DNA of 64,000 bases from CAYNDB01 sp964395915 (GTDB taxonomy: Bacteria; Nitrospinota_A; UBA7883; JAJRTC01). Where the stretch lies: positions 1 to 64,000 of the forward strand of contig CAYNDB010000001.1 of assembly GCA_964395915.1 (NCBI GenBank), written 5' to 3'. The position numbers and the translations under genes were made by a program. Positions within the stretch are counted from its first letter, which is position 1. Each line of letters begins with the position of its first letter. Of this stretch, positions 29,784 to 38,082 are shown piece by piece. The notes under the pieces are model-generated. The model saw only the letters and a list, made by a program, of their open reading frames with translations, was not told the DNA's origin and did no database searches.

Positions 29784-30890
29784 TTAAATTTTAACAAATT
29801 GCTTTCCAGCTAGTTGTTTTACTTTACCTTTTAGCTCAAGGGCCAGGAGTATAGCAGATACGCTATTCGATGGCAAACCACTTTGCCCGGACAGGAAGTC
29901 TATATGTTTTTCCTCATGGTCGACGAGAGTCATAATTTTTATTTCATTTTTAGACAGCGGGTCTTCTCTCCCAAGGGGAAGCTCTGATTGCTTATCGTAT
30001 AAAGTTTTCCTAATATGCTCCGGCAATTCTTCTAATATATCGTCTACGTTTTGAACCAGTTTTGCGTGACCTTTTTTTATCAGCTGGTTAGTCCCTTCGC
30101 TTTTGGCCGAGTTTACCGGGCCTGGAACCGCAAACACTTCGCGGTTGTCTTCCAGGGCGGCATAGGCTGTGATAAGGGCTCCGCTCTTTTTTGCGGCCTC
30201 TATCACCAGGATTCCCAGTGACAGACCGCTTATCACCCTGTTTCTCATCGGGAAAAACATTTTGTCCGGCCCCATTGTAATGGGGAACTGGCTTATCACC
30301 GCCCCATGTTGCGCCATTTTCTTTTGAAGCTCCCTATGCTCCGCCGGATAATACACGTTCAGGCCGCACCCGAGTACGCCGATGGTGCGTCCATTTGCAG
30401 CGATAGCCGCCCTGTGAGATACGCCGTCAATTCCTCTCGCCAAGCCTGATACAATGGTAAGACCTTTTGCCGTGAGGTCTTTTACCAATTTCTCAGCGAC
30501 GCTTCTACCGTATCCTGTAGGAGTTCTGGAGCCAACCACCGCTATTGACGTGGAATCTTTTTCACTCCATTGCCCACTCATATAGATCACAGGTGGCGGC
30601 GAATATATGTTCACAAGCGGTTCAGGATACCCCTCCTCACCGAAAGTAAAAATATCTGCGCCTATTTTTTGGGCTAGCTCTATTTCTCGCCGGGCTACAG
30701 ATATGGGATCCATCCGTAATATCTGATCCGCCATTTTGCGAGACACCCTCTCCACTCTCGAAAGGTTTTCCGCTTTTTCCTGAAGGGTTTCTGATACGGA
30801 ACCGAAAGCGGCGATGAGCCTGTGGAAAGTGACAGGGCCGATAAACGGAACCGTGTTAAGGGCGATCTTGCAAAGTCTCTCGTCATTCAT
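29784..30890 (-). CDS. dprA: DNA-processing protein DprA (Smf)
   Basis: 368 residues. An N-terminal helix-hairpin-like region (VPFIGPVTFHRLIAAFGSV) precedes the Rossmann core: VGSRTPTGYGRSVAEKLV, IVSGLARGIDGVSHRAAI, GVLGCGLNVYYPAEHREL, FPMRNRVISGLS, LVIEAAKKSGALITA and FAVPGPVNSAKSEGTNQLI. A C-terminal winged-helix domain ends the protein. DprA binds ssDNA and loads RecA in natural transformation. First gene of dprA-topA-trmFO. Confidence 0.95.
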   Translation of the reverse strand: MNDERLCKIALNTVPFIGPVTFHRLIAAFGSVSETLQEKAENLSRVERVSRKMADQILRMDPISVARREIELAQKIGADIFTFGEEGYPEPLVNIYSPPPVIYMSGQWSEKDSTSIAVVGSRTPTGYGRSVAEKLVKDLTAKGLTIVSGLARGIDGVSHRAAIAANGRTIGVLGCGLNVYYPAEHRELQKKMAQHGAVISQFPITMGPDKMFFPMRNRVISGLSLGILVIEAAKKSGALITAYAALEDNREVFAVPGPVNSAKSEGTNQLIKKGHAKLVQNVDDILEELPEHIRKTLYDKQSELPLGREDPLSKNEIKIMTLVDHEEKHIDFLSGQSGLPSNSVSAILLALELKGKVKQLAGKQFVKI

Positions 30891-31093
30891 TTGGGAGCAA
30901 CCATTCTTGCTTGGGTGGAATGTAGAATATTATAATTATCGTATGTTGTATATTACTTGCAGGAATGCGGTGTGGCAAGAAATTGGGCCGATCTTTATAT
31001 TTCGATAACTCCTGAAACTGTTATTGTAGACCGCAAGCGGTTTATATGCCGTTCTGTTAGAATGAATATTTTATAAGTGGTTTTATTTTGAAA

Positions 31094-32119
31094 ATGCAAG
31101 AGATGTCAGACATTCCTTTAATCCGCGTAGAGAACCTGACGCGTGAATTTAAAATAGCCGAAGGCAGGCGTGGCTTTTTAGGCTCTATATACAATCTGTT
31201 TTCCAACAAGCACACAATCAAAAGGGCTGTGGACGACATTTCGTTCGACATAATGCCGGGTGAATTCGTAGGCTATGTGGGAGAGAATGGCGCCGGTAAA
31301 TCGACAACTATTAAAATGCTCACAGGCATTCTGACTCCGACATCGGGACAGGTAACCGTGGCGGGTATTATTCCCTACGAAAACAGGAAGATGAACTCTC
31401 AAAATATTGGCGTTGTGTTTGGACAAAGGACGCAGCTATGGTGGGATCTGCCTGTGCGAGAGTCTTTTGATCTTTTAAGGTCAATATTCCGTGTGCCGGA
31501 CAATGAGTTTCACACTACTTTTGACGAGTTGTCCAACACGCTAGACCTTGGCCCTCTTTTAAATGTTCCTGTCCGCAAGTTGTCACTGGGACAAAGAATG
31601 CGGTGCGATCTGGCGGCGGCGCTTTTGCATAGCCCACGCACTCTTTACCTGGATGAGCCTACAATCGGTCTCGACCTTATCGCCAAAGATCAGGTGCGCA
31701 AGTTTTTAAAAAAGATAAACAAGGAACGTGGGACGACAATTATCCTCACTACGCACGACATGGACGATATAGAGGCTTTGTGCGACAGGATCATAATACT
31801 GGACAGGGGGAAGGTGGCGTATGACGGCTCCATGGAAAGGTTGAAACGCGACTATGTGCGCGAAAAATCTATAGCCGTTGAGTTTCACGACGAAGACTGT
31901 TCTGATATAAACATACAACACGTCGAGGTTGTTTCCTCGGAAGCGAACAAAAAAATACTTAGATTTTCACAGGATGATGTTTCCGCGCAGGATGTGATCT
32001 TCCATATATTAAAAGAGCATTGCGTAAAAGACATATCCATTCATGAGCCAAGCGTAGAGGATATCGTAAAAAACATATACTCTAACGGCATTAAAGCGAA
32101 CGTAGGCGCAACGCCTTGA
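31094..32119 (+). CDS. ABC-2 type exporter ATP-binding protein (COG4586-like)
   Basis: About 341 residues. ATPase motifs: Walker A VGENGAGKSTTIKML, Q-loop VFGQRTQLWWDLP, signature KLSLGQRMRCDLAAAL, Walker B LYLDEPTIGLD and switch His TTHDMDDIEALCD. The QLWWDLP after the Q-loop is characteristic of the COG4586 subgroup that works with COG4587 and COG3694 permeases, both encoded next. The substrate is unknown. TTG 31088 and ATG 31103 are alternative starts; none has a strong ribosome-binding site. Confidence 0.9.
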   Translation: MQEMSDIPLIRVENLTREFKIAEGRRGFLGSIYNLFSNKHTIKRAVDDISFDIMPGEFVGYVGENGAGKSTTIKMLTGILTPTSGQVTVAGIIPYENRKMNSQNIGVVFGQRTQLWWDLPVRESFDLLRSIFRVPDNEFHTTFDELSNTLDLGPLLNVPVRKLSLGQRMRCDLAAALLHSPRTLYLDEPTIGLDLIAKDQVRKFLKKINKERGTTIILTTHDMDDIEALCDRIIILDRGKVAYDGSMERLKRDYVREKSIAVEFHDEDCSDINIQHVEVVSSEANKKILRFSQDDVSAQDVIFHILKEHCVKDISIHEPSVEDIVKNIYSNGIKANVGATP

Positions 32120-32135
32120 CCGGCTTTTTTAGCAC

Positions 32136-33008
32136 ATGGAAAAAATCGATTCGATAGGCGTGGAAAAAGTCTTTGGCCGGCAGGAGGCCGCGTCGGAGGT
32201 TTTCGGACCCGGCCAGCCTGTTTACTTAAGCTTCATGAAGAAGTCTTTTCAAAAACAGCTTGCTTACAAATTTGAATATTTTGTAGGAGTGTTCAACGGT
32301 CTTTTATTTATCTTCGTTTTCACGTCGTTATGGAGCGCGATTTATTCGAACCCGCAGGCGGTGGCGGGATTGGCGTTTAACAGGGCGCAGATAATTTCAT
32401 ATGCTGTGTTTGCCATGATGTTTCGTATTTCGATGACCATGGAAGACAACGAAGTGGCAAGCAAGGTGCGTACAGGCGCTATCAGCATTGACCTCATAAA
32501 ACCTGTGAACTATTTCCTGATGTTGCTCAGCGAGGCGCTTGGGCAGACGGCGTTCCACTGGTTTACGAGAGTCGCGCCGATACTTGTAATCTGTCTTTTG
32601 TCGTTTGACGTGTCATTGCCGGACGCGGCCGCAAACTATGCGCTGGCGGCCGTGGCATGGGTTCTGGGCTACGCCATATTGTTTATGATAAACTTCCTTT
32701 TCTCATTGCTGGCGTTCTGGTTTATGGAGACGTTCAGCTTTCAGCTGATGAAGTTTGGCATGTTCACATTATTTTCCGGTGGTATCGTGCCGATCGATTT
32801 CTTTCCGGACTGGATCCGCCCTTTTATCGACTTTATCCCTTTCCAATATATCTTGTATGTGCCAACTGCGCTTTTCATCGGCCACATACAGGGCATGGAT
32901 GCTATCAGGCTGATCGTTTTGCAATTTGCCTGGGTCGCTTTTCTTGGGTTGATATCGTGGTGGATGTGGTCGGCGGCTCAACGCAAGCTTGTGGTGCAGG
33001 GGGGCTGA
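32136..33008 (+). CDS. ABC-2 type permease (COG4587-like)
   Basis: 290 residues with about six membrane helices after ~33 leading residues: YFVGVFNGLLFIFVFTSLW, IISYAVFAMMFRI, LAAVAWVLGYAILFMINFLF and ILYVPTALFIGHI. Conserved features include KVRTGAISIDLIKPVNYF and SGGIVPIDFFPDWI, typical of the ABC2_membrane_6/COG4587 permeases. ATG 32235 (MKKSFQKQLAYKFEY) could be the true start since family members begin there. It is 16 nt after the ATPase and 2 nt before the next permease. Confidence 0.85.
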   Translation: MEKIDSIGVEKVFGRQEAASEVFGPGQPVYLSFMKKSFQKQLAYKFEYFVGVFNGLLFIFVFTSLWSAIYSNPQAVAGLAFNRAQIISYAVFAMMFRISMTMEDNEVASKVRTGAISIDLIKPVNYFLMLLSEALGQTAFHWFTRVAPILVICLLSFDVSLPDAAANYALAAVAWVLGYAILFMINFLFSLLAFWFMETFSFQLMKFGMFTLFSGGIVPIDFFPDWIRPFIDFIPFQYILYVPTALFIGHIQGMDAIRLIVLQFAWVAFLGLISWWMWSAAQRKLVVQGG

Positions 33009-33009
33009 T

Positions 33010-33813
33010 ATGAAAGACTTTCCAATTTATTGGGTAATGATGGTAAACGCTATCCGCGCAAAAATGGAATATAAGGTCACCTTCCTTTTTATGCTGGTGG
33101 CGATTATTCTCTACTATCTTGGCCAGCTCGGCGTCATTCTGGTAGTGCTTGCAAAGTTCAAGAACATCAACGGCTGGGATCTTGGTGAAATGGCTTTTCT
33201 ATATGGTCTGCTCGTGTTTAGCCAGGGGCTTTCGTCGCTTTTCTTTGCCTCGATGAACAATTTTGAAGTAATGATAATCGAAGGGGCGTTCGACAGGTAT
33301 TTAATCAGGCCATTGAACCCTTTGATGCAAATTTTGGCGAACAGTTTCGAGATAAGCTCGGTGGCGCACTTTGTCATCGGGCTTTCCGCCCTTTACTACG
33401 GCTCCACCAGGGCGGGGGTTGAGTGGACGTTTGGGAAAGTCATTTTCCTCCCTTTTGTGATAGCGGGGGCTGTGCTTATACAGGGCGGGATCAGGCTTGC
33501 CGTTTCCGCAATAGCTTTTTGGACGATAAGGAACCGCTCGCTTGTGCACACAATCGTTTACAGCTCGAAAGAATTTGTTCTTTACCCTGTTTCAATTTAT
33601 AACCTGTGGGTGCAGGTGTTCCTCACGATAGTTTTCCCCTTGGCGTTTATAAATTATTATCCGAGCTACTATTTTCTGGCTAAGGATACGGGGGGGGTGC
33701 TGTTCCATCCAGCGCTTCAATACGGTACACCTGTGGTCGGGTGTGTGGTTTTCTTTTTAGCCTATAAGCTCTGGGGTTTAGGCGTGAGCCGGTATCAGAG
33801 CGTGGGGAATTAG
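33010..33813 (+). CDS. ABC-2 type permease (COG3694-like), copy 1
   Basis: 267 residues from ATG 33010, behind GGGGG. It has about six helices: VTFLFMLVAIILYYLGQLGVIL, MAFLYGLLVFSQGLSSLFFAS, IRLAVSAIAFWTIRN and PVVGCVVFFLAYKLWG. Family residues: FDRYLIRPLNPLMQ, SVAHFVIGL. It should pair with the preceding COG4587-like permease. A second, equally long paralogue follows at 34001, and their last ~90 residues are nearly identical. Confidence 0.88.
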   Translation: MKDFPIYWVMMVNAIRAKMEYKVTFLFMLVAIILYYLGQLGVILVVLAKFKNINGWDLGEMAFLYGLLVFSQGLSSLFFASMNNFEVMIIEGAFDRYLIRPLNPLMQILANSFEISSVAHFVIGLSALYYGSTRAGVEWTFGKVIFLPFVIAGAVLIQGGIRLAVSAIAFWTIRNRSLVHTIVYSSKEFVLYPVSIYNLWVQVFLTIVFPLAFINYYPSYYFLAKDTGGVLFHPALQYGTPVVGCVVFFLAYKLWGLGVSRYQSVGN

Positions 33814-34000
33814 GGCGGAGCCTTTCCCCTTTTTAGGTATTAGTAATATTCATTATATTCTTTAAAATATTACCTATTTCTTCTCGAACAGGTATAATAA
33901 GTATTCCTGATAGGACAAAAAACTTATGTGTGCATAATTCTGTTTTGGCAGGGCTTTCTTCCCCCTGTTAATGTCAGAAGTTGATGTAAAGGTTAAGGGT

Positions 34001-34804
34001 ATGAGAGACCTGCCGATTTACTGGAGAATAATGGTCCTCTCCTTTCAAGCCAGGATGCAGTATAAAGCCACTTTCCTTTTCACTCTTGTCGCCTTGATTT
34101 TCTACTACCTGAGCCAGCTTTCAATTGTGTTCATTATGACTACAAAGTTTGAAGGTATTAATGGTTGGGCTTTGGAGGAGGTGATGTTTCTTTACGGGCT
34201 TCTGGTTTTTAGCCAGAGTCTTGCTACATTTTTCTTCGCCTCATTGAGCAACTTTGAAGAGATGGTTGTTGAAGGGGAATTCGATCGGCTTTTAATCAGA
34301 CCTCTGAATCCTTTGGGCCAAATGCTCTCTTCCAGTTTCGAGCTTACATCCGTCGCGCATCTTATTATCGGGGTGGTAGCTCTTTGCTATGGCTCAATAC
34401 ACGCTGGTGTGGAATGGACTTTGGCCAAAGTCGCGTTTTTCCCTCTAATGATCGCAGGCGCGGTTTTAATTCATGGAGGTATTCGGCTTGCGGTTTCCGC
34501 AATAGCTTTCTGGACGTTGCGCAATCGTTCATTGTTTAACACGCTTGTGGTCAGCTCGAAGGAATTTATTCTTTACCCGATTTCGATTTACAACCTGTGG
34601 CTGCAGGTATTCCTCACGATATTATTCCCCCTGGCGTTTATCAACTATTACCCGAGCCACTATTTTCTGGCTAAGGATACGGGGGGGATGCTGTTTCATC
34701 CGGCGCTTCAATACGGCACGCCTGTAGTCGGGTGTGTGGTTTTCTTTTTGGCCTATAAGCTTTGGCGCGCAGGCGTGAACCGGTATCAAAGTGTGGGGAA
34801 CTGA
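34001..34804 (+). CDS. ABC-2 type permease (COG3694-like), copy 2
   Basis: 267 residues, the same length as the 33010 copy when started at ATG 34001, which has AAGGG upstream; ATG 33971 would add 10 residues. The sequences align end to end (DLPIYWRIMV vs DFPIYWVMMV), differ through the middle (SQLSIVFIMTTKFEG vs GQLGVILVVLAKFKN) and become nearly identical after SKEFILYP. This is a tandem duplication. It is separated from copy 1 by ~190 nt, so it may have its own promoter; it could form an alternative partner for the same ATPase. Confidence 0.86.
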   Translation: MRDLPIYWRIMVLSFQARMQYKATFLFTLVALIFYYLSQLSIVFIMTTKFEGINGWALEEVMFLYGLLVFSQSLATFFFASLSNFEEMVVEGEFDRLLIRPLNPLGQMLSSSFELTSVAHLIIGVVALCYGSIHAGVEWTLAKVAFFPLMIAGAVLIHGGIRLAVSAIAFWTLRNRSLFNTLVVSSKEFILYPISIYNLWLQVFLTILFPLAFINYYPSHYFLAKDTGGMLFHPALQYGTPVVGCVVFFLAYKLWRAGVNRYQSVGN

Positions 34805-34865
34805 TCGTAGATCTAGATCCTTGTCGTCCGCGATCAGTAAGAGCGTTTGGCGCTTACGATGTTGC

Positions 34866-35267
34866 CTAGCTTGCCGAAGCCCCGCCTTCTTTTTTAAGCG
34901 TCAGCGGAAGGACCTTATCGTTTTTTCGCCCGGTCATAATGATGGAGCCTTCCAGAATGGCGCCTTCCTCTATGTGTAATGACGGAGTGGAAATATTTCC
35001 GAACACCTGACCCTTATTTGTGATGTGCAGCTTGTTGGCTGCGGTGACGTTGCCTTCCACCTTGCCTTGCACCATCATCGTGCCGACGTTGATCTCTGCT
35101 TTTACCTGGGCATGTTCGCCGATGATAAGGTTGTCGTTCGTCGCCACTTCACCTTCAAACTTGCCGTCGATGCGGACTGTTCCTTCAAAAGATAAAAGTC
35201 CGTTAAACTCTGTATCCTCTCCGAGAAAGGCTTTTATAACATCTTTATCCAAATTATCGCGCGCCAT
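34866..35267 (-). CDS. Bactofilin
   Basis: 133 residues with the right-handed beta-helix of bactofilins: FNGLLSFEGTVRIDGKFEGEV, LIIGEHAQVKAEINVGTMMVQGKVEGNVTA, GQVFGNISTPSLHIEEGAILEGS. These polymerise without nucleotide into cytoskeletal filaments that localise cell-shape and, in some bacteria, ParAB or peptidoglycan proteins. A GGGGG ribosome-binding site precedes ATG 35267. Downstream of parB on the same strand, an association also seen in Myxococcus (bacP-parAB). Confidence 0.93.
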   Translation of the reverse strand: MARDNLDKDVIKAFLGEDTEFNGLLSFEGTVRIDGKFEGEVATNDNLIIGEHAQVKAEINVGTMMVQGKVEGNVTAANKLHITNKGQVFGNISTPSLHIEEGAILEGSIIMTGRKNDKVLPLTLKKEGGASAS

Positions 35268-35367
35268 GGCTATTCCCCCCTGACAAAATATTTACTATTT
35301 ATAGGTGTATTTTAAGTGAAATTAATGATAACTGAATAGTGAACAACGGGCAACGAAATTCAGTTTT

Positions 35368-36210
35368 TCAACCAGCCTTGATCTGGTCCACCACACGGTT
35401 CAATTCGTCAACGTCATGATAACTTATTTTGATTGCGCCGCCTTTTGACTTTGCTATTATCTCGACTTTCGTTCCAAGGATTCTCTCAAGGTCGTGGGCG
35501 ACCTGCTGCAAGTGTATGTCCGGAGCTTTCCGTAGGGAAGGCTTCCTTTTTAACTTCGATTTTACTTGCGACTCCACCTGGCGGACGTTCATTCCGGCGC
35601 TTATGATTTCATCACGCAGCCGCAGCCGTTCCTCATCCGTATTCAACGCCAGCAAAGCCCGCGCATGCCCCATTGTAAGGCGCCCGTCGGATAGGTCGTC
35701 TTTCACAGCATCCGGCAGCTTGAGCAGTCGCAACATATTCGTCACCGTAGGCCTGCTTTTCCCAAGTTTTTTCGCCAGGTGTTCCTGTGTGAACGCAAAC
35801 TCGTTCATCAATCGGTGATACGCGTTCGCCTCTTCGATAGGGTTCAGGTTTTCACGCTGAATATTTTCCACTATCGCCATTTCCAGCGCGTCGGAATCGC
35901 GAACGACCTTTACTATCGCCGGGATTTTATCCAGTCCAAGGGACTTTACTGCACGCCACCTGCGCTCGCCTGCGATAAGCTCGAAACCGTTATGTTTTTT
36001 AGTAACGATAATAGGCTGGATTACACCACGCTCTCTTATTGACTCCGCCAGACCGGCAAGTGAGTCTTGATTAAAAACCGTTCTCGGCTGAAACCGGCTC
36101 TGCAATATTTCATTTACCGGGATGTTGGTTACCATATCACCTTCTTCCGGGGCGCCTTTTTGCTCCGGAATCAAAGCTCCCAATCCTCTACCTAAAGCTT
36201 TTCGTGTCAT
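35368..36210 (-). CDS. parB: Chromosome partitioning protein ParB (CTPase, parS binding)
   Basis: 280 residues: N-terminal KALGRGLGALIP, the CTP-binding box GERRWRAVKSLG, then NIQRENLNPIEEANAYHRLM, the HTH QEHLAKKLGKSRPTVTNMLRLLKLP and GRLTMGHARALLAL, and a C-terminal dimerisation domain (VEIIAKSKGGAIKISYHD). It loads on parS and slides as a CTP clamp. Overlaps parA by 4 nt. Two parS sites lie upstream of parA. Confidence 0.96.
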   Translation of the reverse strand: MTRKALGRGLGALIPEQKGAPEEGDMVTNIPVNEILQSRFQPRTVFNQDSLAGLAESIRERGVIQPIIVTKKHNGFELIAGERRWRAVKSLGLDKIPAIVKVVRDSDALEMAIVENIQRENLNPIEEANAYHRLMNEFAFTQEHLAKKLGKSRPTVTNMLRLLKLPDAVKDDLSDGRLTMGHARALLALNTDEERLRLRDEIISAGMNVRQVESQVKSKLKRKPSLRKAPDIHLQQVAHDLERILGTKVEIIAKSKGGAIKISYHDVDELNRVVDQIKAG

Positions 36211-37085
36211 TTTTCGTTTATCACGCTCCCTGATGGTTGTACGTAGCTATTTTCAACGCTGTCAGATTCCAGTTCATTAATTTCGGTTTTCTTTCGCCTG
36301 CCTGGAATTGCCAATAACGCCTGTTTGTTCTTATTTATCAACTCATTAGCCAGATCAATGTATGCGTCGGAGCCTTTACAATGGATGTCGTAAAGGATAA
36401 TTGGTTTACCGTGAGATGGCGCTTCCGAGAGACGGATATTCCTCGGAATCATTGTTTTAAACAACGATTCGCCATAATACTTTTTCACTTCTTCCATCAC
36501 CTGTCTTGATAATGTCGTTCGGCCATCCACCATTGTAAACAGGATGCCCTCTATTTTAATGCGCGGGTTAAAGGCGTTGCGCACCATATCTATTGTCCTG
36601 TCGAGCTGGCTCAGCCCCTCCAGCGCATAATATTCGGTTTGCAACGGGATAATTACAGAGTCGGAAGCCGTCAATGCGTTTAATGTCAGCATTCCCAACG
36701 ATGGCGGGCAGTCTATAATTACAAAATCGAAATCATCCGATACCTGGTTTATCAAATGAGCGATACGTTTTTCCCTGTTTTCGAATGTGACAAGCTCGAT
36801 TTCGGCTCCATACAGGTCGGTGGTCGATGGAATGGCTTTCAACCCGTCCACAATCGTGTTCATAATCATTTCAGGGCGAATTTCATTGTCGATTATCGCG
36901 GTGTATATGTTATGGCCATCACCATTTTTGGGTAGTCCAAGTCCTGTTGTGGCGTTTCCCTGCGGGTCGATATCAATGAGCAAGACTTGCTGATCGGCGA
37001 TAGCAAGCCCGGCGGCAAGGTTTACGGCGGTAGTCGTTTTCCCGACTCCACCCTTTTGGTTTGCGACGCAGATAACTTTTTTCAT
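36207..37085 (-). CDS. parA: Chromosome partitioning ATPase ParA (Soj)
   Basis: 292 residues with the deviant Walker A ANQKGGVGKTTTAVNLAAGL, LIDIDPQGNATTGLG, VIIDCPPSLGMLTLNAL and PLQTEYYALEGLSQL, all typical of ParA/Soj. A 35-residue C-terminal tail (RKKTEINELESDSV) is longer than usual. No Shine-Dalgarno precedes ATG 37085; TATACT lies 11 nt upstream, so a nearly leaderless transcript is possible. Works with ParB to segregate the origin. Confidence 0.96.
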   Translation of the reverse strand: MKKVICVANQKGGVGKTTTAVNLAAGLAIADQQVLLIDIDPQGNATTGLGLPKNGDGHNIYTAIIDNEIRPEMIMNTIVDGLKAIPSTTDLYGAEIELVTFENREKRIAHLINQVSDDFDFVIIDCPPSLGMLTLNALTASDSVIIPLQTEYYALEGLSQLDRTIDMVRNAFNPRIKIEGILFTMVDGRTTLSRQVMEEVKKYYGESLFKTMIPRNIRLSEAPSHGKPIILYDIHCKGSDAYIDLANELINKNKQALLAIPGRRKKTEINELESDSVENSYVQPSGSVINEK

Positions 37086-37190
37086 GATTCAGGAGAGTAT
37101 AACAGGAGGTATTCAAAGAATTAAAGGGAAATCCACCTTAGCGGTGGACTTTTCCTGTCTTTGACTGGTTATTTGGTTATATATGCCAAA

Positions 37191-37206
37191 TGTTTCACGT
37201 GAAACA
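37191..37206. promoter_or_regulatory. parS: parS site 1
   Basis: TGTTTCACGTGAAACA, a perfect copy of the ParB-binding 16-bp palindrome, 106 nt upstream of parA and within 30 kb of the candidate origin. Confidence 0.95.
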
Positions 37207-37229
37207 ACCTTACGGTTGGTTTACTAGTT

Positions 37230-37345
37230 AATATGTGGAGGTTCTTCGTCGCATAGGCCCCTCAGAATGACACCTTGTATGATAGTGGTGACTCGCGAAC
37301 CAAACTTTGTCATCCTGAACCGAAGGGAAGGATCTCAAAAATAGA
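37230..37345. repeat. Dispersed intergenic repeat between the two parS sites
   Basis: Contains GGAGGTTCTTCGTC and CCTCAGAATGACA, then TTTGTCATCCTGAACCGAAG and GGATCTC, the opposite orientation to the copy at 15140-15215. It fills the middle of the 390-nt gene-free stretch 37086-37475, which otherwise holds only the two parS sites and a 6-bp hairpin TCCACC/GGTGGA at 37132-37148. Confidence 0.5.
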
Positions 37346-37432
37346 AAAATTCAAATTTACCCACTGCCGGGCATTCGCGCCAAAAACTTTCCTGGCTGCC
37401 AGCCGACAGGCTGATAAAGCCGATCGCAAGAT

Positions 37433-37448
37433 GGTTTCACGTGAAACA
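37433..37448. promoter_or_regulatory. parS: parS site 2 (one mismatch)
   Basis: GGTTTCACGTGAAACA, one base from the parS consensus at the first position, 28 nt downstream of the rsmG end. Spaced 242 nt from site 1. Confidence 0.9.
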
Positions 37449-37475
37449 TTCATTACATTCGCCAGCCGACTCGCA

Positions 37476-38081
37476 CTAGAACAAACCACGTATCCGAACG
37501 ATAATTAATCCATCGAACCAGGTCGGAACCTCAAGCTTTTTGACAGAGACGCCGGGGAAATTCGACAATAGCTCTTTTATTTCCACATCAACGTCATTTC
37601 CTTTAAAAAAGTCGGCTATCCCGCCCCTTTTAACTTTATTTTTCCATAGTTTTGCAACAGAGGTCATATCACCCGCCGCTCTGGATACGAGCCTGTCCAC
37701 CTTACCGATGTCTGTTTTTCTCTCAATTCTTATAGCTTTCGCCTCCACCTCTGTTTTCCCAACTAAGCCGGGAATGGCCAGAGAGTTTTTAGCTACTTTT
37801 ATCTTTTTCTGGGTCGAGTCGAGCAGAAGGTAGCGATTCTTTTGGTCCACTATAGCCATTGGGACACCCGGGATGCCTGGTCCACAGCCGAAATCCGCCA
37901 CAAGCCCGATATCTTCCTTTGAATACTGAAGCCCCAGCCATGCTGAAGGCGCGATGAGCTTTTCGAATATTTTGTCATCCGGGATGGAAGTCAGAGAAAT
38001 TTTCCTGTTCCAGGAGATCAGGTTTTCACAATATTGTTGCAGCTTTTGGTAGTTATCGCTCCCGAAAATTTCAGAATACAA
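37476..38081 (-). CDS. rsmG: 16S rRNA (guanine-527-N7)-methyltransferase RsmG
   Basis: 201 residues: NLISWNRKISLTSI, the SAM motif LVADFGCGPGIPGVPMAI, LLLDSTQKKIKVAKN and RLVSRAAGDMTSVAKLW. It methylates G527 of 16S rRNA; loss gives streptomycin resistance in other bacteria. Start is TTG 38081, one base after the mnmG stop, with GGGAG inside the mnmG end. The classic mnmG-rsmG-parA-parB order is kept. Confidence 0.94.
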   Translation of the reverse strand: MYSEIFGSDNYQKLQQYCENLISWNRKISLTSIPDDKIFEKLIAPSAWLGLQYSKEDIGLVADFGCGPGIPGVPMAIVDQKNRYLLLDSTQKKIKVAKNSLAIPGLVGKTEVEAKAIRIERKTDIGKVDRLVSRAAGDMTSVAKLWKNKVKRGGIADFFKGNDVDVEIKELLSNFPGVSVKKLEVPTWFDGLIIVRIRGLF

Positions 38082-38082
38082 T

